DNA of 64,000 bases from NCBI RefSeq assembly GCF_029223545.1, contig NZ_CP097870.1:310001-374000 (forward strand). Direction: 5' to 3'. Under the pieces are notes generated by a model. The model did no database searches. It saw only the letters and a program-made list of their open reading frames with translations, and was not told where the DNA came from. Both the position numbers and the translations under genes were made by a program. Shown here piece by piece: positions 35,456 to 45,061 of this stretch. How positions within the stretch are numbered: the stretch's first letter is position 1; each line of letters opens with the position of its first letter. The DNA is from Thauera sp. GDN1. Lineage in GTDB: Bacteria > Pseudomonadota > Gammaproteobacteria > Burkholderiales > Rhodocyclaceae.

Positions 35456-36487
35456 ATGCAGAAACGCCGCTTCACCGCCCTCATTGCCGGCCTCGCCGCC
35501 TCCGCCGCGCTCGGCTTCTCGATGCCCGCTTCGGCGCAGCAGTACAAGGACGAATACAAGCTCTCCACCGTGCTCGGCGAGGCCTTCCCGTGGGGCTGGG
35601 GCGCCAAGCGCTGGGCGGACCTGGTGGCGGAGAAGACCGAGGGCCGGATCAAGATCAAGGTCTATCCGGGCACCTCGCTGGTCTCCGGCGACCAGACCAA
35701 GGAATTCACCGCGCTGCGCCAGGGCATCATCGACATGGCGGTGGGCTCGACCATCAACTGGTCGCCGCAGGTCAAGGAACTGAACCTGTTCGCGCTGCCC
35801 TTCCTGATGCCCGACCACAAGGCGATCGACGCCCTGACCCAGGGCCGCGTCGGCACCAAGATGTTCGATATCCTCGCCGAGCGCGACGTGGTGCCGCTGG
35901 CCTGGGGCGAGAACGGCTTCCGCGAGGTTTCCAATTCGAAGAAGCCGATCCGCACGCCGGACGACGTCAAGGGCATGAAGATGCGCGTGGTCGGCTCGCC
36001 GCTGTTCCTCGCCACCTTCAACGCACTCGGCGCCAACCCGACGCAGATGAGCTGGGCCGACGCCCAGCCGGCGATGGCGACCGGCGCGGTCGACGGCCAG
36101 GAGAACCCGCTCGCGGTGTTCAATGCCGCCAAGCTGCACACCGTCGGGCAGAAGCACCTGACGCTGTGGGGCTATGTCGCCGACCCGCTGATCTTCGTGG
36201 TCAACAAGAGCGTGTGGAATTCCTGGTCCGAGGCCGACCGCAAGGCGGTGTCCGAGGCCGCGCAGCAGGCCGCCAAGGAAGAGATCGCCCGCGCCCGCGC
36301 CGGCATCTCGGCGGCTGACGATGCGCTGCTCAAGGAGATCGAGGCCAATGGCGTGTCCGTGGTCCGCCTGAGCGACGCCGAGCGCGACGCCTTCCGTGCC
36401 GCCACTGCCGGCGTGTACAAGGAGTGGGCCGAGAAGATCGGCGCCGACCTGGTCAAGCAGGCCGAGGAAGACATCGCCAAGCGCTGA
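35456..36487 (+). CDS. dctP: TRAP transporter periplasmic binding protein (DctP family)
   Basis: A 343-residue periplasmic solute receptor. The signal peptide ends near MPASA-QQYK. The family landmarks are present: KVYPGTSLVSGDQTKEFTAL, LFALPFLMPD, KGMKMRVVGSPLFLATFNAL, and the ligand-clamping WADAQPAMATGAVDGQENPL where the Arg/Glu region contacts carboxylate. The ligand is probably an organic acid such as a C4-dicarboxylate, but this cannot be fixed from sequence. It is the first gene of a dctPQM operon and is followed by a strong terminator that should boost its level relative to the membrane subunits. Confidence 0.93.
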   Translation: MQKRRFTALIAGLAASAALGFSMPASAQQYKDEYKLSTVLGEAFPWGWGAKRWADLVAEKTEGRIKIKVYPGTSLVSGDQTKEFTALRQGIIDMAVGSTINWSPQVKELNLFALPFLMPDHKAIDALTQGRVGTKMFDILAERDVVPLAWGENGFREVSNSKKPIRTPDDVKGMKMRVVGSPLFLATFNALGANPTQMSWADAQPAMATGAVDGQENPLAVFNAAKLHTVGQKHLTLWGYVADPLIFVVNKSVWNSWSEADRKAVSEAAQQAAKEEIARARAGISAADDALLKEIEANGVSVVRLSDAERDAFRAATAGVYKEWAEKIGADLVKQAEEDIAKR

Positions 36488-36506
36488 GCCGCACATCCAG
36501 CAAGCT

Positions 36507-36545
36507 GGCCGGACGGCGCCGCACTCGGGCCGTCCGGCCTTTTTT
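36507..36545 (+). terminator. Strong rho-independent terminator between dctP and dctQ
   Basis: GGCCGGACGG (36507-36516) pairs perfectly over ten bases with CCGTCCGGCC (36530-36539) and is followed by six Ts. It lies within the operon, 20 bases past the dctP stop and 23 before dctQ. Partial read-through would make binding protein in excess over DctQ and DctM. Confidence 0.92.
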
Positions 36546-36567
36546 CCGCCGACAGCACTCTGAGTCC

Positions 36568-37053
36568 ATGAACACCGAATCGCCGCCGCACGAAACCGAA
36601 GCATCCGCCCCGTACACGATCGAACAGATCCTCTCCGGCATCGTCATGGGCCTGATCGTGCTGATCACCTTCGGCAACGTGCTGGCGCGCTACTTCACCT
36701 CGCAGTCCTTCGCCGCCACCGAGGAGTTCTCGATCGCGCTGCTGATCGTGCTGTCCTTCCTCGGCTCCTCGGCGGCCTTCGCCTTCGACCGCCACATCCG
36801 GGTCGATTTCTTCGTGCGCAAGCTGCCACGCTCCTGGCACGCGGCTGCGGAGTGGCTGTCGTTCGCGGTTACCGCCAGCCTGTTCGCCTTCATCGCCTTC
36901 TACGCCGGGCGCCTGACCTGGGACCAGTACCGCTTCGAGGAGACCTCGCCCGCGCTCGGCGTGCCGCAGTGGTGGTACACGGTGTGGATGCCGGTGCTGG
37001 CGGTGGCGCTGGTGCTGCGCCTGGTGCTGACCCGCATGCGGAGGCACGCATGA
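36568..37053 (+). CDS. dctQ: TRAP transporter small membrane subunit (DctQ)
   Basis: A 161-residue inner-membrane protein with four hydrophobic helices (ILSGIVMGLIVLITFGNVLA, FSIALLIVLSFLGSSAAFAF, WLSFAVTASLFAFIAFYAGR, WMPVLAVALVLRLVL). The DctQ motif R-x-x-F near the first helix is present (LARYF), and RHIRVDFFVRKLP follows the second. It joins DctM in the transporter. ATG 36568 follows the attenuating terminator, and its end overlaps dctM by four bases. Confidence 0.92.
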   Translation: MNTESPPHETEASAPYTIEQILSGIVMGLIVLITFGNVLARYFTSQSFAATEEFSIALLIVLSFLGSSAAFAFDRHIRVDFFVRKLPRSWHAAAEWLSFAVTASLFAFIAFYAGRLTWDQYRFEETSPALGVPQWWYTVWMPVLAVALVLRLVLTRMRRHA

Positions 37054-38333
37054 TCGGCACCGTCCTCATCGGCCTGTTCCTGCTCGCGCTGGTCGCGGGC
37101 ATGCCGCTCGCCACCGGGCTGGGCGTGGCGAGCATCGCGGTGCTGGCGCTGGCGGGCTTCGACCAGCTCGCGGTGCCGACCAACATCTACGCCGGCATCG
37201 CCAAGTACCCGTTGCTGGCGATCCCGATGTTCATCCTCGCCGGCATGATCTTCGAACGTTCCGGCGTGGCGATCCGGCTGGTGCGCTTCGTGACCGCGAT
37301 GGTCGGCGAATGGACCGGTTCGCTGGCGGTGGTGGCGGTGCTGGTGTCGATGCTGCTGGGCGGCATCTCCGGTTCCGGCCCCGCTGACGCCGCGGCAGTG
37401 GCAGCGGTGATGCTGCCGTCGATGATCGCGCGCGGCTATCCGAAGGGCTTCTCCGCCGGCCTGATCGCCGCCTCCGGCTCGACCGCGATCATCATTCCGC
37501 CCTCGGTGGCCTTCATCGTCTACAGCGTCATGGTGCCGGCAGCGACCGTGCCGGCGCTGTTCGCCGCCGGCCTGTTCCCGGGCATCATCGCCGCCCTGTG
37601 CCTGCTGGTGCCGGCGATCGTGATCAGCCGCAAGTACGGCTTCGGGCGCGACTACAAGGCGGCTCGCCCGCCGCTGGGCAGGAGCTTCATCGACGCGATC
37701 TGGGGCCTGCTGGCGCCGGTGATCATTCTCGGCGGCCTGCGCACCGGCGTGTTCACGCCCACCGAGGCGGCGGTGGTGGCGGTGGCCTACGGCATCTTCG
37801 TCGGCATGGTGGTGTATCGCAGCATCAGCTTCAAAGGCCTGTTCCGCGTGCTGGTCGATGCCGGCGAGCTGTCGGCAGTGGTGCTGATGATCATCGGCAT
37901 CGCCTCGGTGTTCGCGTGGGCGGGCAACACCCTGGGCATCTTCGACGTCGCGGCCAAGGCGCTGGTCGGGCTGCATTCGAGCGAATGGCTGATGCTGCTG
38001 TCGATCAACCTGCTGCTGCTCGTCGCCGGCATGTTCCTCGACGCGATCTCGATCTTCCTGATCCTGCTGCCGCTGCTGGTGCCGATCGCGGTCGCCATGG
38101 GCTGGGACCTGGTGTGGTTCGGGGTGATGATGACGATCAACCTCGCCATCGGCCAATTCACCCCGCCGATGGCGATCTCGCTGATGATCACCTCGCGCAT
38201 CGCCGGCATCGGCATGGAGGAGACCTTCAAGTGGGTGATCTGGCTGGTGCTGGCGATGGGTGCCGGGCTGACGCTGATGATCGTGTTCCCGCAGCTGGCG
38301 CTGTGGCTGCCGGGGAAGCTCGGCTACCTGTAA
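37050..38333 (+). CDS. dctM: TRAP transporter large membrane subunit (DctM)
   Basis: A 427-residue inner-membrane protein with about 12 helices, the size and pattern of DctM/SiaM. Landmarks are LLAIPMFILAGMIFERSGVA, the GGISGSGPADAAAVAAVMLP loop, SGSTAIIIPPSVAFIVYSVM and GQFTPPMAISLMITSRIAG; the two inverted Gly/Ser/Pro hairpins bind sodium and substrate. The ATGA overlap with dctQ shows coupling. The gene ends the operon, converging with the tetR gene. Confidence 0.94.
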   Translation: MIGTVLIGLFLLALVAGMPLATGLGVASIAVLALAGFDQLAVPTNIYAGIAKYPLLAIPMFILAGMIFERSGVAIRLVRFVTAMVGEWTGSLAVVAVLVSMLLGGISGSGPADAAAVAAVMLPSMIARGYPKGFSAGLIAASGSTAIIIPPSVAFIVYSVMVPAATVPALFAAGLFPGIIAALCLLVPAIVISRKYGFGRDYKAARPPLGRSFIDAIWGLLAPVIILGGLRTGVFTPTEAAVVAVAYGIFVGMVVYRSISFKGLFRVLVDAGELSAVVLMIIGIASVFAWAGNTLGIFDVAAKALVGLHSSEWLMLLSINLLLLVAGMFLDAISIFLILLPLLVPIAVAMGWDLVWFGVMMTINLAIGQFTPPMAISLMITSRIAGIGMEETFKWVIWLVLAMGAGLTLMIVFPQLALWLPGKLGYL

Positions 38334-38394
38334 CCCGGGATGCGGGCCGCTGCCGCCCGCCCTGGCGTCTTCCGCACCGCCGCTGGGCTGGGCC

Positions 38395-39018
38395 TCAGCC
38401 CGGCTGGTCGAGCAGGTCGTTGATCGCGAGCTGGATGCGCTGTGCGACGCGCTCGCGGTCGAGCTCGGGGTTGCGGATGGTGCGCAGCAGCAGGCCTTCG
38501 AACATGGCCGCGAGCACTTCCACCATGTCGGCGGTTGCCGCGGGGGTGTCGTCGTGGCCGGCGGCGCGGCGGATGGCGCCGATGGTCACCGCGAGTTCGC
38601 GCCGGCAGGTGGCGTCGGCCTCGCGCACGATCTGCGCCACATGCGGGTTGCGCGCGGCCTCGGCGACGATCTCCACTTTCAGCGCCGCACTGGCCGGATC
38701 GAGCTGATCGAGCACGCCTTCGGCGGCGCGTTCGATCAACGCATTGCGCACGTTGCACGCGGCGCGCAGTTCGGCGGTCAGCGTCAGCAGGGTCTCGAGG
38801 TCCTGCGCGACGATCGCGCCGATGATGGCTTCCTTGTTCTCGAAGTAGTGGTAGATGTGGCCGGCGCTCATGCCGGCGATCTTCGAGATCTGTGCGATGC
38901 TGGCGCCATGAAAGCCGTGCTCGCGGAAGCATTGCGCCGCGGCGGCGAGGATCTGCTGGCGGCGGGCGGCGGCGCGCGAAGCTTCGGTGGTGTGGGGCGT
39001 GGAGTCTGTGATCTGCAT
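38395..39018 (-). CDS. TetR/AcrR-family repressor of the RND efflux operon
   Basis: A 207-residue regulator. The N-terminal HTH spans residues 18-65 (RRQQILAAAAQCFREHGFHG, then ASIAQISKIAGMSAGHIYHYFENKEAI in two helices), and an all-helical ligand domain follows. It is divergent from the three-gene RND operon, the classic position of AcrR/TtgR/MexR-type repressors. ATG 39018 begins 15-20 residues before the first helix. An inverted repeat in the intergenic region is the likely operator. Confidence 0.92.
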   Translation of the reverse strand: MQITDSTPHTTEASRAAARRQQILAAAAQCFREHGFHGASIAQISKIAGMSAGHIYHYFENKEAIIGAIVAQDLETLLTLTAELRAACNVRNALIERAAEGVLDQLDPASAALKVEIVAEAARNPHVAQIVREADATCRRELAVTIGAIRRAAGHDDTPAATADMVEVLAAMFEGLLLRTIRNPELDRERVAQRIQLAINDLLDQPG

Positions 39019-39087
39019 GCTGTTCCGGTCAGACGCTCGGGCCCGCCGTCGATGAACCACCGCGGCGGGACGATGTCTTGAAAAATC

Positions 39088-39144
39088 TTGCGGTGCAACA
39101 AACGATAACATAGAATGAGCGTTCGATCTAGAATAACCATTCTA
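39088..39144 (+). promoter_or_regulatory. Promoter and operator of the RND efflux operon
   Basis: TTGCGG (39088-39093) and TAGAAT (39111-39116), 17 bases apart, make a good sigma-70 promoter. The perfect inverted repeat TAGAAT-AACC-ATTCTA (39129-39144) follows at the expected start of transcription and repeats the TAGAAT unit 18 bases downstream. It is placed to let the divergent TetR protein block both directions. The rest of 39019-39216 is leader. Confidence 0.65.
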
Positions 39145-39216
39145 ATGAGCGGGTCGTCGGGTCGCGATCAACAGTTGCACGCCGATGCCGCCGCTTCTCG
39201 CGTTCACGAGGCTCCA

Positions 39217-40422
39217 ATGAAGACAAGATCCCAAGCCCTTTTCAGGTCCGCGGCTGCAGTGGCGCTGAGCGCCCTGTTCCTTGCCGCTTGCAGTGGAGGC
39301 AAGGAACAGGGCGGCGCGCCGGGCGCCGGGGCGCCGCCGCAGGCACCCGCCGTGACCGTGATGACGCTCAAGACCGAATCGGTGCCGATGGTGGCCGAAC
39401 TGCCGGGGCGCACCAGCCCCTACCTGATCGCCGAGTTGCGCCCGCAGGTCACCGGGATCGTCACCGAACGCGCCTTCAACGAGGGCAGCGAGGTCAAGGC
39501 CGGCCAGGTGCTTTACCGCATCGATCCGGCGCCCTATCAGGCCGCGTTCGACAGCGCCCGGGCCGCGCTTGCGCGCGCCGAAGCCAACGCTCAGGTGGCG
39601 CGCATCAAGGCCGAGCGCCACGCCGGCCTGGTGAAGATCGAGGCGGTCAGCAAGCAGGCCAACGACGACGCCCAGGCCGGGCTCAAGCAGGCCCAGGCCG
39701 AGGTCGCGGCGGCCAGGGCGGCGCTCGACAAGGCGAAGATCGACCTCGACTACACCCGCCTGAAGTCGCCGATCGCCGGCCGCATCGGGCGCTCGACCGT
39801 CACCGCCGGCGCGCTCGTCACCGCGAACCAGGCGCAGGCGCTCGCCACCGTGCAGCAGCTCGACCCGATCTACGTCGACCTCACCCAGTCCAGCGCCGAG
39901 ATGCTGCGCCTGCGCCGCGAGATCGCCGCCGGCCGCCTGCAGGCGGGCGCGAAGGGCGAGGTGCCGGTGAAGCTGATCCTCGAGGACGGCAGCGAGTACG
40001 CCGCCGAGGGCCGCCTGGCGCTGTCGGAAGTGACCGTGGACGAGGGCACCGGCAGCGTGACCCTGCGCGCCCAGTTCCCCAACGCCGACGGCGTGCTGCT
40101 GCCCGGCATGTACGTGCGTGCCCGCCTGCCGCAGGGCATGCGCAGCGAGGCGATCCGGGTGCCGCACAAGGCGCTGTCGCGCGACCCGCGCGGCAACGCG
40201 CTGGTGATGCTGGTCGATGCCGAGGGCAAGGTCGAGGCGCGTCCGGTGCAGGTCGCGCAGTCGTTCGGTTCGGACTGGGTGGTGACCAGCGGTCTCGCGG
40301 CCGGCGAGCGCATCATCGTCGAGGGGCTGCAGAAGGTCCGCCCGGGTACGCCGGTGCAGGCGCAGGAGGCGGGAGCGAGCACGCCCGCTGCCGGCCAGGC
40401 GCCCGCGGCCAAGGCCAGCTGA
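39217..40422 (+). CDS. RND efflux periplasmic adaptor lipoprotein (MexA/AcrA type)
   Basis: A 401-residue membrane-fusion protein. The lipoprotein signal ends in FLAAC25. The order is beta-barrel strand, lipoyl half-motif (VTGIVTERAFNEGSEVKAGQ), coiled-coil hairpin (about 105-175), second lipoyl half (SPIAGRIGRSTVTAGALVTA), barrel and membrane-proximal domain ending KVRPGTPVQ. It bridges the RND pump and outer-membrane channel. The operon order adaptor-pump-channel is that of mexAB-oprM. Confidence 0.94.
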   Translation: MKTRSQALFRSAAAVALSALFLAACSGGKEQGGAPGAGAPPQAPAVTVMTLKTESVPMVAELPGRTSPYLIAELRPQVTGIVTERAFNEGSEVKAGQVLYRIDPAPYQAAFDSARAALARAEANAQVARIKAERHAGLVKIEAVSKQANDDAQAGLKQAQAEVAAARAALDKAKIDLDYTRLKSPIAGRIGRSTVTAGALVTANQAQALATVQQLDPIYVDLTQSSAEMLRLRREIAAGRLQAGAKGEVPVKLILEDGSEYAAEGRLALSEVTVDEGTGSVTLRAQFPNADGVLLPGMYVRARLPQGMRSEAIRVPHKALSRDPRGNALVMLVDAEGKVEARPVQVAQSFGSDWVVTSGLAAGERIIVEGLQKVRPGTPVQAQEAGASTPAAGQAPAAKAS

Positions 40423-40433
40423 GGTAGCCGACC

Positions 40434-43400
40434 ATGGCCCGTTTCTTCATCGACCGACCCATCTTCGCGTGGGTCATCGCCATCGTCATCATGCTGGCGG
40501 GTGCGCTGTCCATCCAGCAGCTGCCGGTGTCCCAGTACCCGTCGATCGCGCCGCCCGCGATCGTCATCAACGCCCGCTATCCGGGCGCCTCGGCCAAGGC
40601 GGTCGAGGACTCGGTGACGCAGATCATCGAGCAGAAGATGACCGGTCTCGACGGCCTGCTGTACATGAAGTCGACCAGCGACGCCTTCGGCAACGCCTCG
40701 ACTACGCTGACCTTCTCCGCCGAAACCGACCCCGATACCGCCCAGGTGCAGGTGCAGAACAAGATGCAGACCGCGCTGCCGCTGCTGCCGCAGGCCGTGC
40801 AGCAGCAGGGGGTGACGGTCGCCAAGTCCGGCGCCAACTTCCTGATGGTGGTCGGTTTCGTCTCGACGGACGACAGCCTGACGGGGTCGGACCTTTCGGA
40901 CTTCCTGGTATCGACGGTTCAGGATCCGCTCTCGCGCGTGGAGGGCGTGGGCGAGGTGCAGGTCTTCGGCGCGCAGTACGCCATGCGCGTGTGGCTCGAC
41001 CCTGCGAAGCTCACCAACTACCGCCTCACCCCGGGCGACGTGCGTACCGCCCTGCAGGCCCAGAACGCCCAGGTCTCGGCCGGCCAGCTCGGCGGCACCC
41101 CCGCCGTGCCGGGGCAGGGTTTCACCGCCACGATCACGGCGCAGAGCCGCTTGCAGACGGTCGCCGAATTCGAGGATATCCTGCTGCGCAGCAACGCTCA
41201 GGGCGGCGAGGTGCGTCTGCGCGACGTCGCCCGTGTCGAGATCGGGGCTGAGAACTACGGCACCCTGGCGCGCTACAACGGGCAGGTCGCCTCGGGCATG
41301 GGGATCCGGCTCGCGCCGGGCGCGAATGCGCTCGACACCGCGACCGCGGTGCGCGCCAAGCTCGACGAGATGCAGCGCTACTTCCCCGAGGGCGTGGAGT
41401 ACGTCGTCCCCTACGACACGACGCCCTTCGTCAAGATCTCGATCGAGTCGGTGGTGATGACGCTGATCGAGGCGGTGGTGCTGGTGTTCCTGGTGATGTA
41501 CCTGTTCCTGCAGAACTTCCGCGCCACGCTGATCCCCACCATGGCGATCCCGGTTGTGCTGCTCGGCACCTTCGGCCTGATGGCGGCCTTCGGCTTTTCG
41601 ATCAACACGCTGACCATGTTCGGCATGGTGCTGGCGATCGGCCTGCTGGTGGACGACGCCATCGTTGTGGTCGAGAACGTCGAGCGCGTGATGACCGAGG
41701 AGGGGCTGCCTCCGAAGGCGGCCACCAAACGCTCGATGGACCAGATCACCGGTGCGCTGGTCGGCATCGGCCTGGTGCTGTCGGCGGTGTTCGTGCCGAT
41801 GGCCTTCTTCGGCGGCTCGACCGGCGTGATCTACCGCCAGTTCTCGATCACCATCGTGTCGGCGATGGCGCTGTCGGTGCTGGTGGCGATCGTGTTCACC
41901 CCGGCCCTGTGCGCCAGCATCATGAAGCCGGTGGAGAAAGGCCACGGACACGGCGAGGGCGGCCTGTTCGGCAAGCTCTTCCACTGGTTCAACCTGAAGT
42001 TCGATCGCAGCACCAAGGGCTACGAGTCGGCAGTCGGCGGCATCCTCAAGCGCAGCGCGCGTTTCCTAGCCATCTACCTCGCCATCGTCGCGGTGCTCGG
42101 CCTGCTGTTCGTGCGCATGCCGACCTCCTTCCTGCCCGAGGAAGACCAGGGCGTGATGTTCAACCAGATCGTGTTGCCTGCTGGTGCCACCCAGGAGCGC
42201 ACGCTCGCGGTGCTCGAGAAGGTCGAGCAGCATTACCTGGTGAACGAGAAGGATACCGTGCGCGCGATCTTCACCGTGGCCGGCTTCAGCTTCGGCGGCA
42301 GCGGCCAGAACATGGGCATCGGCTTCGTGAACCTCAAGCATTGGGACGAGCGCCAGGCGCCGGGCATGGACGTGAAGTCGGTCGCCGGGCGCGCGATGGG
42401 CGCCTTCGCGCAGATCCGCGAGGCGATGGTGTTCGCCTTCGTGCCGCCGGCGGTGATCGAGCTCGGCACTTCGGGCGGCTTCACCGTGCAGATGCAGGAC
42501 CGCTCCGGCCTCGGCCACGAGGCGCTGCTCGCCGCGCGCAACCAGTTCCTCGGCATGGCGGCGCAGGACAAGCGCCTGGTCGGGGTACGCCCGAACGGCC
42601 AGGAGGACATGCCCGAGCTGCAGCTCGACATCGATCACGCCAAGGCCGGCGCGCTCGGGCTGTCGATCGCCGACATCAACGACACCCTGTCGACCGCCTG
42701 GGGCGGCAGCTACATCAACGACTTCCTCGACCGCGGCCGCATCAAGAAGGTCTACCTGCAGGGCGACGCCCCCGCGCGCATGACGCAGGAAGACCTCGAC
42801 AAGTGGTACGTGCGCAACAAGGCGGGCGACATGGTGCCGTTCTCGGCCTTCGCCACCGCGCGCTGGACCTATGGCTCGCCGCGTCTCGAGCGCTTCAACG
42901 GCCAGCCGTCGATGGAGATCCTCGGCCAGTCCGCGCCCGGACTGTCGTCCGGCGAGGCGATGCAGGCCGTGGAAGACATCATGGCGAAGATGCCGCCGGG
43001 CATCGGCTACGACTGGTCGGGTACCTCCTACGAGGAGCGCCGCTCCGGCTCGCAGGCGCCGGCGCTGTACGCGCTGTCGCTGCTGGTGGTGTTCCTGTGC
43101 CTGGCGGCGCTGTACGAGAGCTGGTCGGTGCCGTTCGCGGTGATGCTGGTGGTGCCGCTCGGCGTGCTCGGCGCGCTGCTGGCCGCCACCAGCCGCGGGA
43201 TGTCGAACGACATCTACTTCCAGGTCGGCCTGCTCGCCACCATCGGCCTGTCGTCGAAGAACGCGATCCTGATCGTGGAGTTCGCCAAGGCGCAGATGGA
43301 GGAGGGCAAGGATCTGGTCGCGGCCACCCTGACCGCGGTGCGGATGCGTCTGCGCCCGATCATCATGACCTCGCTCGCCTTCGGCTTCGGCGTGCTGCCG

Positions 43401-43589
43401 CTGGCGATCGCCACCGGCGCCGGTGCCGGCAGCCAGAACGCGATCGGTACCGGCGTGCTCGGCGGCACCATCGCGGCGACCGTGCTCGGCATCTTCTTCG
43501 TGCCGCTGTTCTATGTCGTGATCAAGCGCATTTTCCCCGACAAGTCCAGGGAGGAGGCCGTGGCGCCGACCGCCCAGGAGGGACGTTGA
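40434..43589 (+). CDS. RND multidrug efflux permease (HAE1, AcrB/MexB type)
   Basis: A 1051-residue inner-membrane proton-driven pump of full AcrB length. It starts [20 protein letters not shown], and has the helix-4 DD pair ([17 protein letters not shown]), the conserved Lys in helix 10 ([20 protein letters not shown]) and [20 protein letters not shown]. Two large periplasmic loops lie between helices 1-2 and 7-8. Such pumps expel antibiotics, bile salts, dyes or solvents; the range here cannot be predicted. It starts 11 bases after the adaptor gene and ends one base before the channel gene. Confidence 0.96.
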   Translation: MARFFIDRPIFAWVIAIVIMLAGALSIQQLPVSQYPSIAPPAIVINARYPGASAKAVEDSVTQIIEQKMTGLDGLLYMKSTSDAFGNASTTLTFSAETDPDTAQVQVQNKMQTALPLLPQAVQQQGVTVAKSGANFLMVVGFVSTDDSLTGSDLSDFLVSTVQDPLSRVEGVGEVQVFGAQYAMRVWLDPAKLTNYRLTPGDVRTALQAQNAQVSAGQLGGTPAVPGQGFTATITAQSRLQTVAEFEDILLRSNAQGGEVRLRDVARVEIGAENYGTLARYNGQVASGMGIRLAPGANALDTATAVRAKLDEMQRYFPEGVEYVVPYDTTPFVKISIESVVMTLIEAVVLVFLVMYLFLQNFRATLIPTMAIPVVLLGTFGLMAAFGFSINTLTMFGMVLAIGLLVDDAIVVVENVERVMTEEGLPPKAATKRSMDQITGALVGIGLVLSAVFVPMAFFGGSTGVIYRQFSITIVSAMALSVLVAIVFTPALCASIMKPVEKGHGHGEGGLFGKLFHWFNLKFDRSTKGYESAVGGILKRSARFLAIYLAIVAVLGLLFVRMPTSFLPEEDQGVMFNQIVLPAGATQERTLAVLEKVEQHYLVNEKDTVRAIFTVAGFSFGGSGQNMGIGFVNLKHWDERQAPGMDVKSVAGRAMGAFAQIREAMVFAFVPPAVIELGTSGGFTVQMQDRSGLGHEALLAARNQFLGMAAQDKRLVGVRPNGQEDMPELQLDIDHAKAGALGLSIADINDTLSTAWGGSYINDFLDRGRIKKVYLQGDAPARMTQEDLDKWYVRNKAGDMVPFSAFATARWTYGSPRLERFNGQPSMEILGQSAPGLSSGEAMQAVEDIMAKMPPGIGYDWSGTSYEERRSGSQAPALYALSLLVVFLCLAALYESWSVPFAVMLVVPLGVLGALLAATSRGMSNDIYFQVGLLATIGLSSKNAILIVEFAKAQMEEGKDLVAATLTAVRMRLRPIIMTSLAFGFGVLPLAIATGAGAGSQNAIGTGVLGGTIAATVLGIFFVPLFYVVIKRIFPDKSREEAVAPTAQEGR

Positions 43590-43590
43590 G

Positions 43591-45015
43591 ATGAACAAGC
43601 AGGAAACGAAGCGGCCCCTGCGCGCCCTGGTGGTGGCACTGGCTGCCACCACCCTGGGCGCGTGCTCGATGATCCCGGCCTTCGAGCGCCCCGCGGCGCC
43701 GGTGCCGGCGAGCTTCCCGCAGGCCCAGTCCACCACGGCCTCGGCGATCGCGCCGCTGGCCGACACCATCGCCTGGCGTGACTACTTCGCCGACGCGCGC
43801 CTGCGCGAGGTGATCGCGCTCGCCCTCGACAACAACCGCGACCTGCGCGTGGCCGCGCTCAACATCGAGCGTGCGCGCGCCCAGTACGGCATCCAGCGCG
43901 CCGACCTGTTCCCGTCGATCGCGGTCAGCGGCGGGCAGAGCGCGCAGCGCCTGCCGGCGGACCTGAACGCCAGCCAGCAGGCCGACATCAGCCGCCAGTA
44001 CAGCGCCAACCTCGGCTTCGCCAGCTACGAGCTCGACTTCTTCGGCCGCGTGCGCAGCCTGGAAGAGCAGGCGTTGCAGACCTACCTCGGCACCGAGGAG
44101 GCTCGCCGCAGCGCGCAGATCAGCCTGGTGGCCGAGGTCGCCAACGCCTGGCTGCGCCTCGCCGCCGACCGCGAACGCCTGGCGCTGGCGAAGAGCACGC
44201 AGCAGACCCGCCAGGAATCCCTCGATCTGGTGCGGCGCAGTTTCGAGCTGGGTGCGGTGTCCGCCCTCGACGTGCATCAGGCCGAGACCTTGCTGCAGGG
44301 CGCACGCGCCGATGCGGCGCGCTTCGAGACCGTGGTCGCACAGGATCAGAACGCACTGGCGCAACTGGTCGGCGGCGGTGTCCCGGCCACTCTGTTGCCG
44401 GACGGGCTCGAGCAGGCGGTCGCCACGGTGGCGGAGCTCCCCGCCGGGGTGCCCTCCGAAGTGCTGGCGCGTCGCCCCGACATCCTGCAGGCCGAGCGTG
44501 CCCTGCTGGCGGCCAATGCCAGCATCGGTGCCGCACGCGCCGCCTTCTTCCCGCGCATCACGCTGACCGCCACCGCCGGCACCGCGAGCAGCACGCTCGA
44601 CGGCCTGTTCGACGGCGGCTCGGGTGCCTGGAGCTTCGTGCCGCAGTTGCGCCTGCCGATCTTCGAGGCCGGACGGCTGCAGGCGAGCCTGGATCTCGCC
44701 GAGATCCAGCGCGACATCAACGTCGCCCAGTACGAGAAGGCGATCCAGTCGGCCTTCCGCGAAGTGGCCGACGCGCTTGCCGAGCGCGCGACCGTCACCG
44801 AGCGCATCGACGCCCGGCGCAAGCAGGTGGCGGCGACGCAGAACAGCCTGAAGCTGTCCGACGCCCGCTACCGCGGTGGCGTCGACAGCTATCTGAGCCT
44901 GCTCGACGCCCAGCGCAGCCTGTACGCGGCCGAGCTGGAGCTGATCGGTGTCCGCTTCCTCGAGGCGACCAACCGCGTCGAACTGTACAAGGCGCTCGGC
45001 GGCGGCTGGCAGTAG
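43591..45015 (+). CDS. Outer-membrane efflux channel lipoprotein (OprM/NodT type)
   Basis: A 474-residue TolC-family channel. The signal ends TLGAC25, the lipidated cysteine. Two OEP repeats follow: DARLREVIALALDNNRDLRV in the first half and RRPDILQAERALLAANASIG in the second. The last segment, SYLSLLDAQRSLYAAELELI, is typical of NodT-family proteins. It should form the trimeric exit duct for the adjacent pump. It is the last gene of the efflux operon. Confidence 0.94.
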   Translation: MNKQETKRPLRALVVALAATTLGACSMIPAFERPAAPVPASFPQAQSTTASAIAPLADTIAWRDYFADARLREVIALALDNNRDLRVAALNIERARAQYGIQRADLFPSIAVSGGQSAQRLPADLNASQQADISRQYSANLGFASYELDFFGRVRSLEEQALQTYLGTEEARRSAQISLVAEVANAWLRLAADRERLALAKSTQQTRQESLDLVRRSFELGAVSALDVHQAETLLQGARADAARFETVVAQDQNALAQLVGGGVPATLLPDGLEQAVATVAELPAGVPSEVLARRPDILQAERALLAANASIGAARAAFFPRITLTATAGTASSTLDGLFDGGSGAWSFVPQLRLPIFEAGRLQASLDLAEIQRDINVAQYEKAIQSAFREVADALAERATVTERIDARRKQVAATQNSLKLSDARYRGGVDSYLSLLDAQRSLYAAELELIGVRFLEATNRVELYKALGGGWQ

Positions 45016-45061
45016 CGCGGCGCGCCCGGGTCCGGGCATGGTCGCGCTACACTTCGCAGCC

